From Nematopogon swammerdamellus (lineage: Eukaryota > Arthropoda > Insecta > Lepidoptera > Adelidae), in NCBI GenBank assembly GCA_946902875.1, contig OX336339.1, positions 21,607,349-21,671,348 on the forward strand: DNA of 64,000 nt. Direction: 5' to 3'. Numbering within the stretch: position 1 is the first letter of the stretch; every line of letters starts with the position of its first letter. Position numbers and translations under genes: made by a program. Below the pieces are notes generated by a model. It did not search any database, had not been told where the DNA came from, and saw only the letters and a list, made by a program, of their open reading frames with translations. Below, one piece after another: positions 10,086-20,310 of this stretch.

Positions 10086-10255
10086 GAAGCGCTAGAGGTG
10101 CTCCGCACGACGGCGCCGCGGGTGGAGCTCCGCGTGTGTCGGCCGCCCGAAGACGTCATGGACTGCCTGACACCGCCGGCGCCTCCCACGCCGCCCACCA
10201 GGCACACCCCAGCACCGCCGCCAGACCCGCTCAACTGCCATCCCTTGCACACTAG
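10086..10255 (+). CDS. Multi-PDZ scaffold protein, exon 2 (end of PDZ-A and proline-rich linker)
   Basis: Phase-0 entry at GAAGCG after CCAACGATTGCAG; exit ACTAG|GTATAG in phase 2 (residues 67-123). EALEVLRTTAPRVELRVCRP supplies the last helix and strand of PDZ-A. A Pro/Thr-rich linker follows (APPTPPTRHTPAPPPDP), likely disordered. The intron after it (10256-10906) is largely a minus copy of a dispersed repeat that ends near CGACTCGCACTTGACCG (10717-10735). Confidence 0.88.
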
Positions 10256-10740
10256 GTATAGCTTCTATGGAAGCCTTTTTACGGCTCCATACCTCAAAAG
10301 AGGAGAAAAACGGAAACGTTATAGAATCACTCTCATATCTGTTTGTCTGTCTGTAACACCTTATTTTCACGGAATCTACTGGACGAAAATAGTTAGAGTT
10401 AGATGACCCAATCACGGAAATATAGCGTACTTTAGATTTTGTGTTTAAATTTTGGGGGACAAATTAGAAATTAATTTTTTTTTTTCAAAAGCTTCATACA
10501 TAAGTGTTATCAATTCAAAGAGCTCGAAGGAATTCAAAATGATTTTTCTTATAATTTAAAAATGTATATTTTATAAGATTTTAAAAGAAAATATACAAAA
10601 ATCGAGCATCTAAAATGTCCTAAAAATATAGGGGCTCTCATATAGTTTATAGGAAAATTCTAAGTCTTAAAGTTCTCACGGAAAACGGATTGTTACGGAA
10701 CCCTCTCCACGTGAGCTCGACTCGCACTTGACCGCTTTTT
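10256..10740 (-). repeat. Intronic dispersed repeat related to family G
   Basis: Minus orientation: begins beside the splice donor with TTACGGCTCCATA-type sequence, has a TGTCTGTCTGTAAC segment, an AT-rich middle and ends CGACTCGCACTTGACCGCTT, the mirror of the family G start. It fills most of the intron between exons 2 and 3. Confidence 0.6.
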
Positions 10741-10906
10741 ATTTACTGACATGAGTAGCTATGTCGAGGAACAAATGGTAGTACATTTGACATTGCCAAA
10801 TTCACTTACAGGGTTTTTCTTTTTCAAGATCAACCACTTAATCACATACGATACAGATACTTTATGCAGAAAAAATAATTAACTACGTATATAACTCAAT
10901 TTCCAG

Positions 10907-11093
10907 ACTATCAGCGACCACAAGCAGCGCCACGACCTCCTCCTCAGAAGGTCGCTACGGCGCTGGCAGTGCTTCAGGGATGAGACGCGACGACGTCCCC
11001 TCTCCAGACCTTCAAGGAGGGTACGACCGGCCGGATTCTCTGAGGCTTGTTGAACTGGAACAGCCTCTGCCGGTCTTCGATGTTCAATATGGG
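10907..11093 (+). CDS. Multi-PDZ scaffold protein, exon 3 (linker)
   Basis: Acceptor CAATTTCCAG; the exon supplies the last base of a split Arg codon and ends GGG|GTAAGG in phase 0 (residues 123-185). It encodes a Ser/Thr/Arg/Asp-rich linker (SATTSSSEGR, RRDDVPSPDLQGGYDRPDSL) and then VELEQPLPVFDVQYG leading into PDZ-B. No domain; probably flexible and phosphorylatable by composition. Confidence 0.85.
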
Positions 11094-11509
11094 GTAAGGG
11101 CATTGCATCCACATTCGTAAGATGAAGTCTATCTTTTTGGAGTAAACTGGCATGGAGGTGATGTAGTTGAACACCACGTGCTAGCTATTCTTAGATTCTT
11201 TATGCCAGCCACTAACGCTATGTTCCGGCTGGAAATAGCTGCCAGTCGTTGAATCATTTATTGACAAAGCGCATCCGCTCGTACTTAATTACCTGCCAAA
11301 CTGTGTAAGAAAATGTGTTGCATAAAATTGTGTTTTTGTTGTGCTTATCAAACAAAAGGAGGATGGGTCCGTGGTAAGTTGACACCAGTTCATTACAACT
11401 TCGATGGTTTTATTAAGTTTGGTCCTTCGAGTCGGACTGTATGTGGCATTTGTTCTGAATAGTTTTTTTCAATTTGGTTTATTGTATTGCAGGATTGGAG
11501 AAATTGTTC

Positions 11510-11950
11510 TTGAGATGGGACGGAAGTTAACTTTCTCTATACAAAATCGTCTTTCGGGGTTTATCTTTTTTACCCCCCTAAACCTTATACGATTTTCACA
11601 ATTCTTTTTTTGTTGTATTAAGGACAGTCGAATCTACATACGTCGAATAATTCCTGTCTTTTTATTTTTTTAATATCTAAAGTGATGGATGACTCAATAA
11701 AGCTTAATGAACTTCATGACATAAAATATAAAAAATTCAATTTGTTTCGGTCGAAATACTAATTTTTAGCTCCGGTGTTGAATATTTCATCTAAACAAAA
11801 ACGACAAAGACAGGAACGTACTTGTAGATTGGACTGTCCTTAAGACAAGAATTTTTTTGTAGAAATCGGATAAGGTTTAGGGGGCTAGAAAACATAAATG
11901 CCGAAAGACGATTTTGTATGGAGAAAGTTAACTTCCGTCTCGACTCTCGT
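11510..11950. mobile_element. Intronic MITE-6 with about 130-bp inverted arms
   Basis: Left arm GACGGAAGTTAACTTTCTC, ACAAAATCGTCTTTCGG, CCCCTAAACCTTAT, AAGGACAGTC; the right arm (about 11810-11945) is the inverted copy. The right edge lies about 30 bp from the splice acceptor of exon 4. A badly interrupted relative spans 56530-59345. Confidence 0.8.
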
Positions 11951-11975
11951 CTTAACTTCGTTTATTTGATTCTAG

Positions 11976-12128
11976 GAATTCGACATAATAATGAGCAAAG
12001 TAAACGGTTCGCTGGGCTTCACACTACGCAAGGAGGACCACAGCGCCCTTGGTCACTACGTCCGGGCGCTTGTGAGGGAGCCGGCTCTCAGTGACGGTCG
12101 CATTCAACCAGGCGACAGGATAGTTGCT
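11976..12128 (+). CDS. Multi-PDZ scaffold protein, exon 4 (first half of PDZ-B)
   Basis: Acceptor TTTGATTCTAG, phase 0 on both sides, donor GCT|GTAAGT; residues 186-236. EFDIIMSKVNGSLGFTLRKE contains the PDZ carboxylate-binding loop as SLGF. ALSDGRIQPGDRIVA is the canonical GxLxxGDxIxxV stretch cut just before VN. The intron ends a MITE-6 copy just upstream. Strong PDZ call. Confidence 0.92.
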
Positions 12129-13130
12129 GTAAGTGTTACTTGCGTTTGCAGGTATCTTGCCAGAAACTTTTTTTCTTTACCCTAGAGGCACTGGCTAGTA
12201 CGATCAGAAAGTTTGTCTGGGAATGAAAACAGTTTTAGGCTCCAAATTGAATCTTTATACGTGAAAGTTGATTAAATAGGAATACATGAAACTATTGTTT
12301 TGGGGGAGATGCGTCATCCATGCGGTGGTGGTGAAATTTACTTCAGTATTGCCGATAGGTAATACATACAACGAAAATATAAGCATCTCTGTCCCACTTT
12401 CTTACAATCGTTTTCATTCGGAATGAAACTCGAAATTGATGTAGGTATTGCGTGTAGTCATCGAAAAAATAATTGGTGAAATTTCGTAATAATTGGTCAG
12501 CTTACCCTTGACCTTATGCTTACCGTATACCTTTCTTAAGCCCTACATAATGTAAGGGCACTTGAATATTAATCAGGGCGCGCACTGGCCAACAAAGCCG
12601 CTTAGAGGGAAGGGATCACAAGATTCAGGAAGGCACCAACGCCCATTAATAAAACTAGGGCGCCAAATTCATGCTACACTCCTGGCCCTTTGATTGACGA
12701 TGGGTCAACGACGTCGTCGTATGTTAGCTTCTGTGGCAGGAGGAGGGTCCCCGGGGAGACCCGCAGCGAGTACTCTGAACATCATCTTATTCCAACGTCT
12801 GTGAGTAATTTGATTACGTGCGAGTGCGGCCGGTGGAACTGGCAGAATTTTGTTTTTTATGGATCGCGCGACATGTGGCATCGTTTCACCTAAAAGTAGG
12901 TGTCTAACGATGCCCATGGGCATTCTGTGATGCACGGGGATTGCGAATACCATGCCGGCCTGACAGGAGCCTTTTCACGCCCCTTTTGAAAAAAAAAACT
13001 GTACTTGGGAGGAAATAGATGAGCAGGGGAGTGCGTTCCACCTTTTCTCGGTTCTATGAATAAAAGACCGGTTTGAAATATAAAATAAATTTTTACTTTT
13101 GAAAATGTTTATTTTGAGCTTCTTTTTGAG
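12129..13130. other. Intron with LINE tail remnant
   Basis: 12129-12890 shows nothing I recognise. 12895-13075 is a minus-strand LINE 3' tail: reversed, it reads a TRTEKRWNALP-like motif, then CCCGTGCATCACAGAATG and CATGGGCATCGTTAGACA, matching the tails at 46410-46578 and 34880-35120. Confidence 0.6.
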
Positions 13131-13512
13131 CGATCTTTTTTTATGGAAGCTGACATGGTTGGCTACATCACCTACTACACCCGTCATAGCACGGTGGTGT
13201 ACTAGGTGCCATGTCAGTGGTTCTCTCTGCTTGTGCCGGCTACACATAACCGGACGGAAAATGTGAACTATTTACATCACAGATTTACATAGCCACTATG
13301 ACCGGCGCGACCGACCCTTCATTTAGCGCGGGAGTACCAATTATGGCAAGGGACTTGGAATGTGAACCGCGGCCAGCCTCAAATGTCGGACGGTCACATA
13401 TTCAAAGCCCGACCTCGTGTCTAATAAATTGTGCTCGACATCGACGATCGAACGCTGATGAATCGCATCCACCACCGAGCTGTCTCGGCATACAACTGAC
13501 GAGGCTGGCTCC
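13131..13512 (-). repeat. SINE-A, minus copy abutting exon 5
   Basis: The 3' tail (T run then ATGGAAGCTGACATGGTTGG) is at the left and the tRNA-like A-box region (CACCGAGCTGTCTCGG, GACGAGGCTGGC) at the right. The element ends about 26 bp before the exon 5 start at 13539. Diverged, with small indels. Confidence 0.75.
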
Positions 13513-13538
13513 ATGAACAGCAAATGTGTCGCCCGCAG

Positions 13539-13738
13539 GTGAACGAAGTGTCGATGTCGGGCATGTCGCACGCGGACGCGGTGTCGTTCCTGCGCGCGTG
13601 CGGCGCGGAGGTGCGCCTGCGCCTGTACCGCGACCACGCGGCCACGCCGCTGTCGCCGCTGTCGCCGCAGGAGTCGCACGAGCGGCACTCGCCCTCCGAC
13701 TCGGACACCGCCACAGTGCGGCCCAAGCCTCATCTCAG
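13539..13738 (+). CDS. Multi-PDZ scaffold protein, exon 5 (end of PDZ-B and linker)
   Basis: Acceptor TCGCCCGCAG, entry in phase 0, exit CTCAG|GTCATC in phase 2 (residues 237-303). VNEVSMSGMSHADAVSFLRA then EVRLRLYRD completes PDZ-B: His-Ala-Asp-Ala lies where the helix alphaB begins, with the His at the class-I-like position. A Ser/Pro linker TPLSPLSPQESHERHSPSDS follows. GC-rich with GC third positions, unlike the flanking introns. The donor GTCATC is weak, but it is the only one that keeps the frame into exon 6. Confidence 0.9.
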
Positions 13739-14715
13739 GTCATCTTACACCCTGTGTCTATAATCTAAATAAGGCGCAAATAAGACTCAAAAGCTCAACT
13801 TTAAACGAAATATTTGAGCTATTGGTAAAGATAAAAAATATGTAAAAAATATATGTTATGTAATTGGTCTTTAATTAACAGACATAGCTAAAAAGATATA
13901 TTTTACTACTTTGGAAAGGTGTTAAATAAATCCCCAAAAAATAACGAAAAGTACGAAAATTGTACTTTCAAGTTAAATTCTCATGAGAAGCATCAATTGT
14001 TACAATACAAGACCCTCCTTGAAATATAGATAATATTTTTCCCTACAATCGTAGCTAAAAAAATATTGTTTTCCGTCTTTCCAACACGTGAAATTTAATA
14101 TATAGTGTGATTTTCGCGCAAACGTTCGTCGTCGGCGCGACGTATCAGCCACCGAACGAATATAATAAATCTCGCACCTATTTACATCTGCATACGGTTC
14201 GTGTTTCAATCATCAGTGCACGGGTAGCACGGTTTGAGTCTTGTTTCCGCCTTAAGGGAGTGCTCTGCCCCTCGGCTCTTATACTAACGTAATTGAACGA
14301 TTGGTATGCTACGTAACTGTTTGGCATAAGGTAAAAATTTTACTTTGTATCGACTTTTCGACTCCACATTCGTGCCTGTGTGGAAACAATTTTAAGAAAA
14401 TACTAAAAAAAATTACTATTAAAATTAACTTTAGAGTATACTAGCTCAGAGAAAGGGCGATAGAGAAATCGGTGAAGGAACGAATGGGACAGTCGTACTC
14501 GATGATGATGTAATCGTATTTAGCAGTTTTTTTCTGTTTTTAATGTTGAAAAAATATTTTTTTTAATGCAAATAATAGCGGCTTTATTGGCCGTTAAACT
14601 GAACGCAGCTCGGCCTGCAGCCTCACTCTCAGTTATTTACTCTCTTCGAGAATCCGTCTTTACAGCGCATGTAGTTGCACTGTAGCACTAATAAATTTCT
14701 ACGCCTATCGAGCAG
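13739..14715. other. Intron between exons 5 and 6
   Basis: AT-rich. At 14598-14660 there is a fragment of the 68-bp array unit in reverse (GAACGCAGCTCGGCCTGCAG, TTATTTACTCTCTTCGAGAA). Nothing else recognised. Confidence 0.5.
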
Positions 14716-14861
14716 ACAGGAGGCAGTGAACATGCTGTGCGACCTGGCGGCGCGGCGACTCACGCCGGACGCGGCGGCCGAGGGCTCGCGCTCTCCCTGC
14801 CTCTCACCCAGGAAGTACAGGCGCCTCACGAGAGACAGCACTGGACAATCTCAAGGAAGCG
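14716..14861 (+). CDS. Multi-PDZ scaffold protein, exon 6 (linker)
   Basis: Acceptor TATCGAGCAG; the exon starts with one base completing a split Arg codon and ends GGAAGCG|GTAAGC in phase 1 (residues 303-352). QEAVNMLCDLAARRLTPDAA looks like a short amphipathic helix; SPCLSPRKYRRLTRDSTG is basic and Ser/Thr-rich. No known domain. The join to the next exon uses the codon G|AT. Confidence 0.83.
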
Positions 14862-15141
14862 GTAAGCAACTGCACTTACATGGCGCCGTGGTCCATAAAG
14901 CAAGATGTAATATGCTGAGATCATGCGTGTAGCACGTGTGGTCGCCAACCATGTTCATACAATCTGGCGTCTTCAAACTACTGTGAATCACGGGCTGAAT
15001 AGCCCTTAAATCTTTGCCAATCCGCCGGCATGGCATTTCCCGTGGTTTCGCGAGGCGAAACTGAGTTGTTTGCGTCAATACACATTTTCTACATAGGCGC
15101 AGCCACACATTCAATTTCTCATAAAGAAAAGTTTGACTACC
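14862..15141. other. Intron segment without recognised features
   Basis: Contains a short dispersed phrase (CGTGGTTTCGCGAGGCGAAA, about 15041-15060) shared with 53800-53815; otherwise nothing. Confidence 0.4.
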
Positions 15142-15320
15142 AGCCTCGGTAGCTCAGTGGTGCAATCGGGAACTGTCGTTTGTGACCATAAGCACACCTG
15201 GGCGCAGCCAGAACTTGGATGTGTGACCGTTCGACCGTTGGAGGCTGACCCTGGTTCGGGTTCCACGTAAAACTGTAGATCCCTTACCTTCTTATCTTTC
15301 TAGGTGGTATAAAAGTTATG
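15142..15320 (+). repeat. SINE-A internal fragment with A box, 5S-like block and B box
   Basis: Plus orientation: AGCCTCGGTAGCTCAGTGG carries a tRNA-type A box, CAGAACTTGGATGTGTGACC resembles the 3' domain of 5S rRNA, and CTGGTTCGGGTTCCACG a B box. The element continues AAAACTGTAGATCCCTTACC. Head and tail are missing. Confidence 0.75.
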
Positions 15321-16991
15321 GGAAGCATATTGGATTACTAAACGACCTATCACTCACGAGTTCGTAACGGTATGGTATTGTTAATAAAGAAACTGAAACG
15401 CACTCCCTGTCCATCCGACACACTGCAAGTGCACAACTCCTTTCAAATAATTGTGAAAAGTAACTGACAAACCGGCATAGCATCAAGGACTATAGCATAC
15501 GCAATCCCTGTGCACCACCGAATGTCCATGGACACTGTTGCCAACTATTATCAGTTCGTTGTGTACCTGACGTTGAAAACCTTCTACATCTTTGACCTTG
15601 AAAATTGAACTGAAGTGCGCAATATTAAAATAATAGCAAAGTATTCGCCAAAAATTAAAACACTATTACTACTAAGGTGGACAGTGGAAAAAGGAGAGGA
15701 CTTTATGGAACACTTTATGGAGCGAATGTGAGTGGAAGAGTCGGGAAGGGTCGCCCTAGACGCACGTACCTGGATCAGATCGGACATGTGCTCCAAAAGG
15801 GTTAAGTTGTAGTACGCGTAACCGATGAGCGTGTATGAAGAACATTATAAAAGTGGAAGAGGCGACAGAGGTGTGTCAGGTCAGGATCGTGGCACGTGGA
15901 GAACTTTTTTTCTCTGCCTACCCCACTGGGAAACAGGCGTGACTCTATGTATGCATGCACAGTAAAAAAAGTTATCCAATTAAAGAAATAAATGATTATT
16001 GTTTCTAGTCGGTGAAATATTATTACTGGGTTCATTTAGTAGTAATAACTTATTAACTTACATACATTCAAGATTTCAATGACCTACTCTTACGACTGAG
16101 TGGGCTAGCATAAGCACGATTTTGATCACATTCACAAATCAGCGGTCTTTTAGTCCTATCATCAACCTAATATGTGGTTCTTCACTCATTTGAACATCAA
16201 ATAAAATGACCTAGGTAGTCTTTTAATTAATATCTGCGCTGCCACATAAGCACACCATTTTCGTGCCCATAATAACGCTCGCAAAACACTACTCTCGAAT
16301 GGCGTCACAGTTATTGGTGAGAAAGAGAGAGTACGGGCTCACAAATGTAAGCGAGTGAGACAGGCTTATGTTTCGTATTTCACTCCACTCTACGTATTTG
16401 CCGCACTTGGCTTAGTCGGTAGTCTCACAGGGTGAGTCACTCTGATAGGACATGACGTTTTCACAGACGTAAAGCCTTCGGCAAACTTTTTCTTACTTAG
16501 TATGTCTAGCTAGTTCATGAAATTAATTGTAAATACTTAAGAATATAATAATAAAAATAACACATTAAGTGGCACTTGGCAGTCACTTTATGCCACCTAA
16601 TGTGTGGCAAGGGCGGACATAATATAGGTATGCAAAATTTTTGATTATCTTGTCTTTTATCAAGAACAACATGCTCATTCGCAATTGACCACAAACAAGG
16701 CAATTGACTCAAAAGCTTATATTCCTGTAAGAAATTTATGTCTGAATATTCGTCATTCTAAAAAGTTAGACAAAGTCTTATTTAACCCTCTCGCCACGAG
16801 TCACTTCTACAGAAGTGATAACCAACAAGACAAAGTGCACCTTAAGATCATTTCAAGGAGTATATTTTGTTGACTAACTTTTCCAATACAGGCGGACAAA
16901 AGCTGTTGCCATAAAAGCGCCACATGACCGCTCGGTAGTGACTCTCCCTGTAGGCATAAGAGGCGGTGCTAAGATGTGGGTTGTCCGGCAG
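15321..16991. other. Long intron with repeat remnants
   Basis: 15495-15545 resembles a LINE tail (GCAATCCCTGTGCACCACCG, AATGTCCATGG). 15855-15955 is a minus copy of a short repeat (GGATCGTGGCACGTGGAG ... CAGGCGTGACTCTATG) also present at 44288-44380 and 928-1010. The rest, including 16040-16990, shows no gene. An alternative acceptor at 16882 would run straight into TAA, so it is not used. Confidence 0.5.
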
Positions 16992-17180
16992 ATAACGAGC
17001 CCTACACTGTAGTCTGTCCGACGAGCACCGACACTAATTCCGATAGCGAGCCGGCTCCCCCCGCGCCGGCCGCCCCCCGCCCGCAGCACTTGCCTTGCCG
17101 CCCCCTCAGACCACACTCTCTCCACCTGGGAGGACCACCCACACCTCTCAATTGTAGAAAACAAAAGTTGACTCTGACAG
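16992..17180 (+). CDS. Multi-PDZ scaffold protein, exon 7 (Pro/Ala-rich linker)
   Basis: Acceptor TTGTCCGGCAG, entry in phase 1 (G|AT), exit CTGACAG|GTGAGA in phase 1 (residues 352-415). DNEPYTVVCPTSTDTNSDSE is followed by a Pro/Ala stretch (PAPPAPAAPRPQ), a Leu/His/Pro stretch and RKQKLTLT. Low complexity, likely disordered. Recognised because it keeps frame between exons 6 and 8 and is GC-rich. Confidence 0.8.
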
Positions 17181-17983
17181 GTGAGACCGCTACAAAGCTT
17201 GCCACCTCGCAGCCCGCTTCATCACCTCTCAGGATCGTTCAGCTTCTTGTCTAGTAATGTGATTGACTCAGTACCTGTTCCACCCCCTGTTACCAAATCA
17301 ATTCCAGGCTGCTACCTCTCTCCACGCCCAGGCAGTATAGCGCAACACGCGAACTAATATTGAGCACGCGCGATTGCATAACTTGGTAGGTAGCGGCAAG
17401 GAATTTCGAATTGTAACTATTTTGCTCTATCGCTTTTTATAGAAGTAGCAACACGCAAGGAAAGATGGTATAAGGGGACACGAACGGTCTAAGGCAGTTA
17501 ACATGCAAGGCAGAAGCTACTGAATCGATCGATCCTCTTACCACACACACTCACACGGACACATTGCACTGGGGCTAGCTTGACTAACATACTTCAACCC
17601 CGCTTTCACACAATACTCAAGTGCAAGTGTGGCTGCTAGTACCGGTCCGCTTACCCGCTCGCACGTCGTCATCCATTGTATTGCAAATAGTTTGTCTTGA
17701 CCACCGCTAAACTTAACTTTTTACTTAACCTCTTCACTACATTGAGATCAGTGTAGTTTATCCTCTCTAGGTTTCGTTTGAATTTGTTTATTTGAATGTA
17801 TTTATAAACCTAATTGTTCCTACATATGTTAGATATAATATCCTGGTCACGGCACCATACCTTAAACATTACAGGTAATAGATATTAAACAGTTTCGCTT
17901 TGGCTAATCACATTGAAACTCAAGACTTGTGTCATTGTTTTTGTCTCCGACTTTTGTCGTTCACCTCTGACCACATTTTGCAG
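17181..17983. other. Intron between exons 7 and 8
   Basis: No recognisable repeat or gene; ordinary intron with acceptor CACATTTTGCAG. Confidence 0.5.
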
Positions 17984-18262
17984 TAGCACCTCACGGATAC
18001 GAGCTGAACAACTTAGACAACGATGTTCTGGACGCGCCCAACATCTACCAAGACGGTTCGCGCCACCATGCCGGTTCCCATTACCTATCGACTGGCCACA
18101 ACTTCCAATCCGACGTGTCCGAGGAACCAATCTCGATGCCTGTGGTACGATCGAGCGGGGAAGGCTCACACTTCATGCACAAGAACCCGACTTACCAGAG
18201 CGCGGTCGTACATCCGAGCAGCAATGACAACACCAGCGGAAACGAGAGCCATAAAGACGATG
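17984..18262 (+). CDS. Multi-PDZ scaffold protein, exon 8 (linker, longest exon)
   Basis: Entry in phase 1 (G|TA), exit GACGATG|GTCGGT in phase 1, residues 415-508. It encodes a polar, His/Ser/Asn-rich linker (GYELNNLDNDVLDAPNIYQD, NPTYQSAVVHPSSNDN). The donor GTCGGT is poor, but the alternative GT four bases on gives a stop in the next exon, so this boundary is preferred. No domain seen. Confidence 0.82.
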
Positions 18263-18682
18263 GTCGGTTTTCCAAGATTTATTTCTTATCTTATTGTTTA
18301 TAAATACAACTCTCAATAATTTAATTATTATCAAATTCACTGTCTAAATGCATTGTTGTGCAAAAGAAACATCGGGTCGGGACAATACCTATAAGAAAAC
18401 TCAATTATAATTTCAAACATATGGTTGCCCTACCTTCTATTCATCTGATCGTCGACCGAATGCCTTACAGGCTTACACATTCGACTTAAACATATTTGCC
18501 AAGCTTCACCTTCAGGCAGTGTTACTTGTGAGAATGAGAAACATATTAAAAATATATCAAAGTAAACATAAAATGTAAACTTGCGTAAAAAGTAAACTTT
18601 ACTCCATCGTTCAGTCAGACGCGTCATTCTAAAAATGCCAGCTCTAACAAATGCACGAATCTTAAAATTCCTTATTTTCCAG
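18263..18682. other. Intron between exons 8 and 9
   Basis: AT-rich, nothing recognised; acceptor CCTTATTTTCCAG. Confidence 0.5.
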
Positions 18683-18831
18683 GAAATGGCCTAAAGAAAT
18701 GGAAAGGTGTTAATTTGTCGCCGGACAAAGAGCGGAAAGCGAAGCCGGAATCCAAGCCTAATACGGTTGATCATGTTCAGAAGGAAAATCTTAAACCTGA
18801 GGAAATTGAGCCAGTCAGCAAGGAACCAACA
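18683..18831 (+). CDS. Multi-PDZ scaffold protein, exon 9 (charged linker)
   Basis: Entry in phase 1 (G|GA), exit CCAACA|GTTAGT in phase 0 (residues 508-557). NGLKKWKGVNLSPDKERKAK then a Lys/Glu/Pro-rich run (ENLKPEEIEPVSKEPT) leads directly to PDZ-C. Supported by phase agreement on both sides. Confidence 0.85.
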
Positions 18832-19289
18832 GTTAGTAACTTCCTTTTATTACTAACCTACGAAAGTGATAATTTTTTTCTTAGTATTTCCTTATCCGCA
18901 TACTACCTATTCTAACCGCACCAACTTTTCAGCCATAGCATCTGCACAAATGTTTGCTCGATTTCATCATTTCGACAATCATCCAACATTGATAACCAAA
19001 CAAGGAGACTAGTTTTCAGAGTTCGAAATGCAATGATTGATTGTATGACTCAATTATTGTATGGTCGTACGTCGTACTTCATACTGTTCAATGACTCCAA
19101 AAAAACCACCTGAAATGTGGTCCAGATTCTGAGAGGGCGCACACATCTGGACTGCAAACCCCCTTTTGAAAACGCATTATCACCTTGAAATACAATGTCT
19201 CTGAAAAATACCCCCATATACGAACGCACGGGACAAAACTTCAGAAGCATTTGAACCAAAAAATGATAACGTAATGAAACTTGCTGCAG
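18832..19289. other. Intron between exons 9 and 10
   Basis: Nothing recognised; the acceptor is AACTTGCTGCAG. Confidence 0.5.
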
Positions 19290-19445
19290 ATATTAACCGT
19301 AGAGCTGAACCGCGGCTGGAACAGCCGACTCGGGTTCAGTATACAGAGCCACCCGGAGTCCGGACAGAGCTACGTGTCCGCCATCTACTCGGACAGCGTC
19401 GCAGCCAGGGACGGCCGACTGAGGAAAGGCGACGTCATACTGCAG
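19290..19445 (+). CDS. Multi-PDZ scaffold protein, exon 10 (first half of PDZ-C)
   Basis: Phase 0 at both ends, residues 558-609. ILTVELNRGWNSRLGFSIQS contains a canonical RLGF carboxylate-binding loop; DGRLRKGDVILQ is the GDxI turn, cut just before VN as in PDZ-B. The donor CTGCAG|GTGAGC at 19446 lies inside an 88-bp tandem duplication that repeats the end of this exon and its donor at 19509-19596. Only the first donor keeps the frame into exon 11. Confidence 0.93.
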
Positions 19446-19596
19446 GTGAGCTGGTACTTGTTTGGTGGTAGGTTGGCAGATACTTGCATAAAAATATTGG
19501 CAATACCTGAGGAAGGGCGACTTCATACTGCAGGTGAGCTGGTACTTGTTTGGTGGTAGTTTGGCTGATACTTGCATAAAAATATTGGCAATACTT
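19421..19596 (+). repeat. 88-bp tandem duplication across exon 10 donor
   Basis: Unit 1 is 19421-19508, unit 2 is 19509-19596; about five differences. Both contain CATACTGCAGGTGAGCTGG, so the donor site is duplicated at 19534. Confidence 0.93.
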
Positions 19597-19940
19597 ACAT
19601 TCCTTAGATCAGAAGCTTCCTTGAAAACAATTATTTCGAGAAATGTGGTTCGTCATCGCACAATAGGTACGCACCGTCCTGAATAGTCCTGATATGCCAC
19701 TTCGAACAGCTTTGTACTTGACACAATGAAGAATTAATGAGGAAGAGCTCAATTTTGCTGCTTGATGACAATAATATTTCGTTGCCCACTATTACAAGTG
19801 TGCCTCTTTATTAAAATAAAAGTTGGTTATGTGCTTGTTTTGCGTTCTACCCTTCGATTCCGTCTACGGTTCTACCGGGCACTCCCATAATTTTGTTCTG
19901 CACTTTTTAGTCTAGGACTGATACAGATGTATCTTTGCAG
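19597..19940. other. Intron 3' part before the last exon
   Basis: Ordinary intron sequence ending in ATGTATCTTTGCAG. Confidence 0.5.
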
Positions 19941-20048
19941 GTGAACGACGAAAACGTCACGTCCATGAAGACTCCGGAGGTCATCGACCTAATGCGGATC
20001 CTTCGAGGCTCCATCTGCATTACTGTCTTGCGCCCAAACATACAATAG
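19941..20048 (+). CDS. Multi-PDZ scaffold protein, last coding exon (end of PDZ-C, stop)
   Basis: Entry in phase 0 with VNDENVTSMKTPEVIDLMRI, then LRGSICITVLRPNIQ and TAG at 20046-20048 (residues 610-644). The protein ends within a few residues of PDZ-C, so there is no phosphatase domain downstream as there would be in vertebrate PTPN13. The 35-residue exon completes the last PDZ helix and strand. Confidence 0.92.
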   Translation: MNDENVTSMKTPEVIDLMRILRGSICITVLRPNIQ

Positions 20049-20150
20049 ATACCTATAGTCATAGCTACTGCAAGACAGCTCCAATTCCAAATACAAAATT
20101 ATGTATTTTCCACTAAGCGGTGTCGATAAAATTAATGATAAGTACTAAAA
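20049..20150 (+). other. Probable proximal 3' UTR
   Basis: Non-coding sequence after the stop; no AATAAA within the first 700 bp. See the candidate distal signal at 24451. Confidence 0.45.
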
Positions 20151-20154
20151 AAAC

Positions 20155-20310
20155 GCCCCCCGGCTAGGTGGACAGATGACCTAAAAAAGGTAGCCGGGAG
20201 TGGATGGATGAGAAGAGCGGAAGACCGCGTCTGGTGGCGTGCCTTGGGAGAGGCCTATGTCCAGCAGTTGACCGATACAGGCTGATGATGATGATGATGA
20301 TGACTAAAAA
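20155..20310 (+). mobile_element. RTE-like LINE 3' end with (GAT)n tail
   Basis: Reads in frame GRWTDDLKKVAGSGWMRRAE then DRVWWRALGEAYVQQLTDTG and TGA, followed by GATGATGATGATGATGAT. A similar tail is at 48290-48385 (plus), a reverse one at 36078-36165, and a fragment at 43015-43075. The C-terminus and the trinucleotide tail are those of RTE/BovB-type non-LTR retrotransposons, from memory of the family. Confidence 0.7.

Noticed and set aside
16883..16991. Alternative earlier start of exon 7 after AATACAG
   Set aside because: In the required phase it reads into TAA within eight codons.
9267..20048. Naming the PDZ gene PTPN13, PATJ or big bang
   Set aside because: Domain architecture alone does not decide; no phosphatase domain follows PDZ-C and the N-terminal domains are not in view.
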